Origin: Treponema sp.
GTDB lineage: Bacteria; Spirochaetota; Spirochaetia; Treponematales; Treponemataceae
DNA length: 5,333 nt
Reading direction: 5' to 3'
Assembly: GCA_031290005.1 (NCBI GenBank)
Contig: JAITOJ010000139.1
Span: 1 to 5,333 of the forward strand
The position numbers were made by a program, and so were the translations under genes. Numbering within the stretch: the first letter of the stretch is position 1; each line of letters starts with the position of its first letter. Positions 1-4,652 of the stretch are shown here, piece by piece. Under the pieces are notes generated by a model that was not told the origin of the DNA, did not search any database, and saw only the letters and a list, made by a program, of their open reading frames with translations.

Positions 1-48
1 GGGGGGGGGCACATACTGTCCCTTCGCATCATTCAAAAACATGAGGTG

Positions 49-78
49 AGTATAGCAAAGCAGGGAAAAAAGTGTCAA
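49..78 (-). promoter_or_regulatory. Strong sigma70-type promoter firing leftward out of the window
   Basis: Read on the minus strand there is a perfect -35 TTGACA (73-78), an 18-bp spacer beginning with a T-rich stretch, and a -10 TATACT (49-54). Transcription would begin near position 42 and leave the window leftward, so a divergent gene or RNA probably lies beyond the left edge. The expected start coincides with a minus-strand ATG at 42-40, from which 14 codons stay open to the edge. That is too short to call a gene. The hexamer match and spacing are seen directly; activity is inferred. Confidence 0.6.
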
Positions 79-122
79 GGGGCGCGTGGAATTGCGAATT
101 GCGGTATTGTCGCTCACACTCA

Positions 123-151
123 TTGAAACAACTGCCTGATTGCGGTATAAC
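123..151 (+). promoter_or_regulatory. Putative sigma70 promoter of the aspartokinase-dapB unit
   Basis: The -35 TTGAAA (123-128) and -10 TATAAC (146-151) are separated by exactly 17 bp, each one base from consensus. The expected transcription start, about 7 bases after the -10, falls at 157-159, on the aspartokinase ATG at 159. No Shine-Dalgarno sequence precedes that ATG. This suggests a leaderless or nearly leaderless message and leaves no room for a lysine riboswitch between this promoter and the gene. Confidence 0.55.
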
Positions 152-158
152 ACTGAAT

Positions 159-1484
159 ATGATTGTGATGAAATTTGGCGGCTCCTCGGTTGCCAGTGCG
201 GAACGGATTGCTACGGTAGCAAAAATTATCGCAACATATACAGAAAAAAGACCCATAATAGCGCTTTCCGCCATGGGGGATACTACTGACTATTTGCTTG
301 AGGCTGCGGACAGGGCCCTTGCCGGCGTGGTGGATATTGAACGGGTAAAAGCCCTTCATCTGGACGCCATAAAAGAACTGGGCATTGATGTGCCTGAGTT
401 GGCTCCCCTTCTGGATAGTATAGAAACCCTGCTCCGGGGGGTCTCCATGCTCAGGGAGCTTTCCAAACGGACCCGGGATTACCTGGTATCTTTTGGCGAA
501 CGCCTTTCAGTACGAATTATGGCGGCCTGGCTGCGCAAACAAGGAATCCCTGCCCGGGCAATGGATGCCTGGGACGCGGGGATTTTTTCGGATTCAGCGT
601 TTATGCAGGCTGAACCCCTTGCCTCGGTATGGGAAACCATCCCAAAAGCCTTTGCGGAGTACCAGGCTGGGGTTGACAGACAGGTTCCCGTGGTAACCGG
701 GTTTATCGCCAAAGATGCCCACGGCGACATCACCACCCTGGGCCGGGGCGGAAGCGATCTTACCGCGACTTTGCTGGGCGCGGCTTTGGGGGCGGAAGAA
801 GTGCAGACCTGGAAGGATGTGGATGGTATCCTGACAGCGGACCCCCGAATCGTGAAAGATGCCCGCCTGGTTCCAGAGGTTACCTATGATGAAGCGGCGG
901 AACTGGCCCATTTTGGCGCTCAGGTTCTGCATCCCCGGTCAATGACCCCCTGCCGGAAAACCGGTACGCTAGTGCGGGTTAAAAATTCCTACAATATGGC
1001 TTCTCCGGGGACAGTAATTACGGCGGAGCACAAACCGAAAATCGCGCCGGTACGAGTCATCACGATGATAAAAGGCGTGCGCCTTATCGACATCGTATCT
1101 TCACGGATGCTGGGGGCGTCGGGCTTTCTGGCTCATATATTCAACCAGTTTCTCAAATGGAATATCAGCGTTGATGTAGTGGCCACCAGCGAGGTGTCGG
1201 TTTCGCTTACGGTAAATACCCCGGAAGATTTGACTGGTCTGCTGGAAGATGTGGGACGGGTCGCGGCTGTGGAATGCCGGACCGGCAAGGCGATTATCAG
1301 CGTGATTTGTGACGTGCGGCGTTCCAGCGCGATTCTGGCGGACTGTTTTGCGGCTCTGGAAGCCGAACATATCAATGTGCAGATGATCAGCCAGGGGGCG
1401 TCCAAAGTGAATATCAGCTTAATCTGCGATGACCCGGAAGCGGACCGGGCTATCCAGGCGTTACACCGGGCATTTTTTGGCTAA
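159..1484 (+). CDS. lysC: Aspartate kinase, monofunctional (AKIII-like)
   Basis: Cytosolic enzyme that phosphorylates L-aspartate with ATP to 4-phospho-L-aspartate, the committed step toward diaminopimelate, lysine, threonine and methionine. The 441-residue product matches the usual 400-450 of single-function aspartokinases. Seen: the amino-acid kinase fold opens with KFGGSS (5-10), then SAMGDTTD (37-44), SFGERLS (111-117), the nucleotide-binding TTLGRGGSD (192-200) and DVDGILTADPR (220-230). Two C-terminal ACT regulatory domains follow (about 305-370 and 378-441), marked by TSEVSVSL (343-350) and SQGASKVNIS (411-420), so feedback inhibition by lysine or threonine is likely. There is no homoserine dehydrogenase or DapDC fusion. 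The start at 159 is preferred over a GTG at 72, whose 29 extra residues look unlike the family. ATG 168 is the alternative. No ribosome-binding site is visible, which fits the leaderless promoter arrangement. dapB follows 31 bp downstream. The family is certain; the symbol is by analogy. Confidence 0.95.
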   Translation: MIVMKFGGSSVASAERIATVAKIIATYTEKRPIIALSAMGDTTDYLLEAADRALAGVVDIERVKALHLDAIKELGIDVPELAPLLDSIETLLRGVSMLRELSKRTRDYLVSFGERLSVRIMAAWLRKQGIPARAMDAWDAGIFSDSAFMQAEPLASVWETIPKAFAEYQAGVDRQVPVVTGFIAKDAHGDITTLGRGGSDLTATLLGAALGAEEVQTWKDVDGILTADPRIVKDARLVPEVTYDEAAELAHFGAQVLHPRSMTPCRKTGTLVRVKNSYNMASPGTVITAEHKPKIAPVRVITMIKGVRLIDIVSSRMLGASGFLAHIFNQFLKWNISVDVVATSEVSVSLTVNTPEDLTGLLEDVGRVAAVECRTGKAIISVICDVRRSSAILADCFAALEAEHINVQMISQGASKVNISLICDDPEADRAIQALHRAFFG

Positions 1485-1515
1485 CGAAGGAATTAAAGGA
1501 CATATTGGAGGGATT

Positions 1516-2295
1516 ATGAAACTGGTTTTGACCGGATATGGCAGAATGGGGCATTTAATCAAACAAAAGGCAGTCAACCGGGGGCATGAGATTGTGCTGA
1601 CCATTGACCCTGCATCTGAAGATGCGGACATCCGTTCGGGAGTCGCAAACCGCGATGAGACAATCGGGGCAATCAAAAACAGCGGCGCCGAGGGTATCAT
1701 CGATTTTAGTACGCCCGCCGCGATAGTGGGGAACCTGCGGAATGTGCTCCCCCTCCGGCTGCCTATCGTAGTGGGGACTACGGGCTGGAAAGCGGACGAA
1801 GCATCCATTGCCGCTCTGGTAAGCGTTACCGGCGGCAGCATCCTGCGGTCAGCTAATTTTTCCCTGGGGGTCAATCTGTTTTTCCGGGTGGTTTCCGAAG
1901 CCGCGCGGATTTTTGCGGATTTTGACGACTACGATGTGGCGGTGTGGGAAGGCCACCATAACCAGAAGGCGGACAGTCCTTCGGGGACTGCCATGGAAAT
2001 CGCCCGGCGGATACTGGCGGAAAACAAGCGGAAAACAAGCCTTGTCACCGGGGAATTCAAGGCCAAGCCTCAGCCGGAAGCGCTTCATGTATCTAGCACC
2101 CGGATTGGCTCTTTTCCCGGAACGCATACGGTCTTTTTTGATTCAACGGCGGATACGATTGAACTGACCCATGTTGTCCGCAATCGTGAGGGCCTTGCCC
2201 TGGGCGCGGTCTATGCCATGGAGCGCTTTGCGGAAGCTCTGAGGTCAGGCAGACTCAAACAAGGGAAGTTATATGGACTGGAGGATGTGTGGTAG
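1516..2295 (+). CDS. dapB: 4-hydroxy-tetrahydrodipicolinate reductase
   Basis: Reduces the DapA product to tetrahydrodipicolinate with NAD(P)H, in the cytosol, on the way to diaminopimelate and lysine. The 259-residue product is slightly shorter than the E. coli enzyme (273). Seen: the Rossmann nucleotide loop is the short form GYGRMG (7-12), one residue less than the GxxGRMG of E. coli. It is followed by GTTGW (87-91), SANFSLGVN (112-120) and the catalytic signature E145-x-H147-H148-x-x-K151 with PSGTA (155-159), where the histidine and lysine act in hydride transfer and substrate binding. R196 to H204 (RIGSFPGTH) corresponds to the substrate-binding glycine loop. The start at 1516 is fixed by GGAGGG at 1507-1512; an upstream ATG at 1429 would overlap aspartokinase and add non-family sequence. 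An 11-bp tandem duplication encodes part of residues 168-175 without breaking the frame. Probably cotranscribed with aspartokinase; asd and dapA are not in the window. Confidence 0.95.
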   Translation: MKLVLTGYGRMGHLIKQKAVNRGHEIVLTIDPASEDADIRSGVANRDETIGAIKNSGAEGIIDFSTPAAIVGNLRNVLPLRLPIVVGTTGWKADEASIAALVSVTGGSILRSANFSLGVNLFFRVVSEAARIFADFDDYDVAVWEGHHNQKADSPSGTAMEIARRILAENKRKTSLVTGEFKAKPQPEALHVSSTRIGSFPGTHTVFFDSTADTIELTHVVRNREGLALGAVYAMERFAEALRSGRLKQGKLYGLEDVW

Positions 2296-2321
2296 GGATG
2301 CCATGAATTTATTCTTCCCTA
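2293..2321 (+). other. Weak inverted repeat at the dapB stop codon
   Basis: TAGGGA (2293-2298, including the TAG stop) is complementary to TCCCTA (2316-2321), with an inner GAAT/ATTC pair at 2305-2314. The hairpin is not followed directly by a T-run; the nearest one (2339-2346) is 17 bases on and lies inside the tRNA promoter. It may slow or protect the 3' end of the message but is not a standard intrinsic terminator, so dapB transcription may read into the tRNA genes. Confidence 0.25.
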
Positions 2322-2333
2322 ATGCTAAACCGC

Positions 2334-2362
2334 TTGACTTTTTTTTCCGTTTGCACTATATT
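2334..2362 (+). promoter_or_regulatory. Promoter of the tRNA-Leu/tRNA-Gly unit
   Basis: -35 TTGACT (2334-2339) and -10 TATATT (2357-2362) are spaced by exactly 17 bp. The spacer opens with a T-tract that continues the last base of the -35. Initiation is expected near 2369, giving a leader of about 26 bases before tRNA-Leu, to be removed by RNase P. The position just upstream of two tRNAs and the near-consensus hexamers make this a confident prediction. Confidence 0.75.
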
Positions 2363-2394
2363 TCTCTCTGCATGAAGGCGCTGACCTGACGCGG

Positions 2395-2475
2395 GCGAGA
2401 GTGGTGAAATTGGCAGACACGCCAGACTTAGGATCTGGTGCCCCAGGCGTAAGGGTTCAAGTCCCTTCTCTCGCA
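2395..2475 (+). tRNA. tRNA-Leu (anticodon UAG)
   Basis: A full cloverleaf can be drawn. The acceptor stem GCGAGAG (2395-2401) pairs with CTCTCGC (2468-2474), followed by discriminator A2475. The anticodon stem CCAGA/TCTGG (2422-2426/2434-2438) carries the loop CTTAGGA with anticodon TAG (2429-2431), which reads CUN leucine codons. The long variable arm (about 2439-2450) is typical of class II tRNA-Leu. The T-arm AAGGG/CCCTT encloses a normal TTCAAGT loop. CCA is not encoded, so a CCA-adding enzyme is needed. Confidence 0.97.
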
Positions 2476-2481
2476 ATACCA

Positions 2482-2497
2482 ACGTTATTGCGAACGT
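2482..2497 (+). other. Small hairpin in the spacer between the two tRNAs
   Basis: ACGTT (2482-2486) pairs with AACGT (2493-2497) around a six-base loop in the 29-base spacer between tRNA-Leu and tRNA-Gly. It has no T-run, so it is not a terminator. A role as a processing spacer in the cotranscript is possible but is inference only. Confidence 0.3.
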
Positions 2498-2504
2498 GAA
2501 ACCG

Positions 2505-2576
2505 GCGGGAATAGCTCAGTGGTAGAGCGCAACCTTGCCAAGGTTGATGTCGCGGGTCCGACTCCCGTTTCCCGCT
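2505..2576 (+). tRNA. tRNA-Gly (anticodon GCC) with atypical T-loop
   Basis: The acceptor GCGGGAA (2505-2511) pairs fully with TTCCCGC (2569-2575), with discriminator T2576 as usual for bacterial tRNA-Gly. The D-stem is GCTC/GAGC with loop AGTGGTA. The anticodon stem CAACC/GGTTG carries the loop TTGCCAA with anticodon GCC (2537-2539), reading GGC and GGU. The T-stem GCGGG/CCCGT (2552-2556/2564-2568) has one G-U pair. The T-loop is TCCGACT, so position 55 (2558) is C where almost all elongator tRNAs have U, later pseudouridine. Every stem is otherwise intact. CCA is not encoded. Confidence 0.93.
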
Positions 2577-2582
2577 TGATAG

Positions 2583-2615
2583 GCGGTTCGGAGTAATCTG
2601 AATCGCTTTTTTTTT
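2583..2615 (+). terminator. Intrinsic terminator after tRNA-Gly
   Basis: A ten-base-pair stem (2583-2592 with 2597-2606, eight Watson-Crick and two G-U pairs) is capped by a GTAA tetraloop of the stable GNRA type and followed at once by nine T residues (2607-2615). It ends the tRNA transcript seven bases after the tRNA-Gly discriminator and separates the tRNA unit from tig. Confidence 0.88.
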
Positions 2616-2634
2616 AAGAACCTGTGAATTATAT

Positions 2635-2639
2635 GAGGA
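2635..2639 (+). promoter_or_regulatory. Ribosome-binding site fixing the GTG start of tig
   Basis: GAGGA at 2635-2639 lies seven bases before the GTG at 2647, a good Shine-Dalgarno distance. No ATG with a comparable site opens the reading frame at the expected family N-terminus. No clear separate promoter for tig is visible between the terminator and this site. TATATG at 2630-2635 is a possible weak -10 with only a T-run at the -35 position, and tig could also depend on terminator readthrough. Confidence 0.65.
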
Positions 2640-2646
2640 TGTCCCG

Positions 2647-4029
2647 GTGCAATACGACAAAGAAATTACTAAACTGGAAAAATCCGCGGTCAAGCTGGCC
2701 GTGCGGATTCCCAAAGAAGAAGTTGTAAGCCAATACAACGCCCTGCTTGCCAAATATGCCAAAAGCCTTCAGCTCCCCGGTTTTCGCAAGGGCCACGTGC
2801 CCGCTCCGGTGCTGGAACGCAAACTGGGGGACGCCCTGAAGCAGGAAACCTCCGGGGAACTGGTGGAAAAGTCCCTGACCGAAATCTTTGAAAAGATTGA
2901 CGAAAAACCCCTGCCCTACTCCCAGCCCAAGCTGGAGAACGATCCCAAGGTGGATTTGAACGCCGGGTTTGAATTTGAAGTCACCTATGAGGTGTTCCCC
3001 GCGGTTCCGGCCATCACCTTTGAGGGAGTCGTCCTCAATGACCCCCAGGTGGCCGTGGGCAAGGCGGAACTGGAGGCGGAACTCAAGCAGATTCAGGAGC
3101 GGAACGCCCTGGTGCTGGACAAAAAAGACGAGGAAGTCGTGGCAAAGGGCGACATTGTGACCATCGACTATTGGGAAGTGGACGAAGCGGGAACGGAAGT
3201 GCCGGGCAGCCGCCGGGATGACTTTGTGTTCACCGTCGGCAGCGGCCATCTCTACCAGTTTGACGATGACATTGTGGGCATGAAGAAGGGCGAGACCAGG
3301 CAGTTTCTCAAGACCTATGCCGATGACGCGGAAAACGGGTTTGCCGGCAAGACGCTGACTTTCAAGGTGACGGCCAAGGCGGTGAAAATCAGAAACCTGC
3401 CGGACATTGACGACGAGCTTGCCCAGGACGTGAACGAGAAATACCAGACCCTGGCGGATTTGAAGGCCGCTCTTACCAAACAGCTTGAATCCCAGCGGGA
3501 CGACCGGCTCCGGGAACTCAAGATTGAGTCCCTGCTCAATCAGTTGGTGAAAAAGAATCCCATTGAGCTGCCTGAATCCATGCTGCAAGCCCAGCTAGAA
3601 ATGCGCTGGGAGCAGTTCCTGGGTCAGTTCGGCGACCGCCGGCAGTCCGAGTCCGCTTTTTCCAAAATGAAGGACGGGGCGATGGCGGAATGGCGGGGGG
3701 CCACGGAAACCCAGCTCAAAAGCCGCCTGATTGTGGAGCATCTTTTGAAAGACCGGAATATTGCCTGCGCTCCTGAGGAACTGGAAGCGGAGTATGGCCG
3801 GATTGCGGAGCGCATGGAAGTCTCTGTGGAGGACGTACAGAAGCAATATGCCGAGGGCAGCTACAAGGAATACCTGGCGGACGAGGTGAAAGACCGGAAA
3901 CTCTACGATGAGCTGTTCAAGCAGGTGAAGGTGGAAAAGGGCGGCAAAATGACCTTTGAGTCCCTCTTTGCCCCGCCGGAGCACGACCACGAAGGCCACG
4001 GTCATGAACATTCGGGAGAAAAGGCATGA
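2647..4029 (+). CDS. tig: Trigger factor, ribosome-associated chaperone and prolyl isomerase
   Basis: Binds the ribosome near the exit tunnel and shields nascent chains; its FKBP-like domain catalyses prolyl cis-trans isomerisation. The 460-residue product is a little longer than typical (about 430-450). Domains in order: the ribosome-binding N-domain (about 1-115) with the signature GFRKG (45-49); the FKBP-type PPIase domain (about 150-245), seen in the GDIVTIDY start at 168 and the VGMKKGE turn at 210-216; and a long, highly charged helical C-terminal chaperone domain (about 250-440). The last residues form a histidine-rich acidic tail (H446, 448, 451, 453, 455), absent from E. coli trigger factor and reminiscent of the metal-binding tail of SlyD. 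Start is GTG with GAGGA seven bases upstream. The stop overlaps the clpP ATG (ATGA), implying translational coupling. Codon use looks GC-rich at third positions, in keeping with high expression. Confidence 0.96.
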   Translation: MQYDKEITKLEKSAVKLAVRIPKEEVVSQYNALLAKYAKSLQLPGFRKGHVPAPVLERKLGDALKQETSGELVEKSLTEIFEKIDEKPLPYSQPKLENDPKVDLNAGFEFEVTYEVFPAVPAITFEGVVLNDPQVAVGKAELEAELKQIQERNALVLDKKDEEVVAKGDIVTIDYWEVDEAGTEVPGSRRDDFVFTVGSGHLYQFDDDIVGMKKGETRQFLKTYADDAENGFAGKTLTFKVTAKAVKIRNLPDIDDELAQDVNEKYQTLADLKAALTKQLESQRDDRLRELKIESLLNQLVKKNPIELPESMLQAQLEMRWEQFLGQFGDRRQSESAFSKMKDGAMAEWRGATETQLKSRLIVEHLLKDRNIACAPEELEAEYGRIAERMEVSVEDVQKQYAEGSYKEYLADEVKDRKLYDELFKQVKVEKGGKMTFESLFAPPEHDHEGHGHEHSGEKA

Positions 4030-4652
4030 ATACACAAAACGAACAAATGAATACCCTGGTTCCCTATGTGGTGGAACAGACGGGTAACGGCGAGCGTTCT
4101 TATGATATTTTTTCCCGGCTTTTGAAAGACCGGATTGTGTTTGTGGACGGTGAAATCAACGATGCCACCGCCGACCTGGTGGTGGCCCAAATGCTGTTTC
4201 TGGAGTCCCAGAATCCGGAAAAAGACATCAGCATGTACATCAATTCGCCGGGGGGCTCGGTTACCGCCGGGCTGGCGATTTACGACACTATGCAGTACGT
4301 CAAGTGCGAAACCCAGACCATCTGCCTGGGGCAAGCGGCCAGCATGGCGGCTATTCTGCTTGCCGGAGGGAGTGCGGGCAAGAGAATCGCCCTGCCGTCC
4401 TCGCGGGTGATGATTCATCAGCCCTGGGGGGGCGTTCAGGGCCAGGCGTCGGATATCGCCATTCAGGCCCGGGAAATCGTCCGGCTCAAGCGGCTCACCA
4501 TCGAGTATTTTGCTTCCCACACAGGAAAAACCCCGGAACAGGTGGCAAAGGATATGGAGCGGGATTTTTTTATGTCCGCTGAAGAAGCAATATTGTACGG
4601 CATTGTCGACCGGATAATGCCCAGGAGGAATTATGGCCCGAAATCGAAATGA
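4026..4652 (+). CDS. clpP: ATP-dependent Clp protease proteolytic subunit
   Basis: Serine peptidase that forms the double-heptamer chamber of the cytosolic Clp protease and degrades proteins unfolded by ClpX or ClpA/C. The 208-residue length is normal. The catalytic triad is complete: S106 in GQAASMA, H131 in MIHQP and D180 in MERDFFM. The oxyanion/substrate strand motif NSPGGSVTAG (73-82) and the head-domain motif QPWGG (132-136) are also typical. A short N-terminal segment before VPYVVEQTG is probably removed by self-processing, as in other ClpP proteins (inference). The start at 4026 overlaps the tig stop by four bases and has GGGAG at 4014-4018, seven bases upstream; ATG 4047 is a less likely alternative. 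The last seven codons overlap the start of clpX, the usual partner, so the two are probably made in coordinated amounts. Confidence 0.97.
   Translation: MNTQNEQMNTLVPYVVEQTGNGERSYDIFSRLLKDRIVFVDGEINDATADLVVAQMLFLESQNPEKDISMYINSPGGSVTAGLAIYDTMQYVKCETQTICLGQAASMAAILLAGGSAGKRIALPSSRVMIHQPWGGVQGQASDIAIQAREIVRLKRLTIEYFASHTGKTPEQVAKDMERDFFMSAEEAILYGIVDRIMPRRNYGPKSK
4623..4628 (+). promoter_or_regulatory. clpX Shine-Dalgarno embedded in the clpP coding sequence
   Basis: A perfect AGGAGG at 4623-4628 lies four bases before the clpX ATG at 4633. In the clpP frame the same six bases are the tandem arginine codons AGG AGG (R200, R201). This site decides the clpX start inside the 20-base overlap of the two genes. 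Confidence 0.8.

Noticed and set aside
72..158. GTG at 72 as the aspartokinase start, adding 29 residues.
   Set aside because: The added segment is cysteine- and arginine-rich, unlike the family N-terminus, has no ribosome-binding site, and lies upstream of the predicted transcription start.
79..158. Lysine riboswitch or attenuator upstream of aspartokinase.
   Set aside because: No leader remains between the predicted transcription start and the ATG, and no L-box-like stem set or terminator hairpin is seen.
594..1405. Several minus-strand open frames opposite aspartokinase.
   Set aside because: They overlap one another and the kinase, none shows a domain or start signal; all look like shadows.
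1429..1515. ATG at 1429 as the dapB start.
   Set aside because: It would overlap the aspartokinase C-terminus by 56 bases and add sequence before the Rossmann strand; GGAGGG just before 1516 marks the real start.
2629..3588. Long open frame of 319 codons on the minus strand opposite tig.
   Set aside because: It is a mirror of the strong codon bias of tig: no ribosome-binding site, no promoter, no recognisable domain, and it overlaps a certain gene completely.
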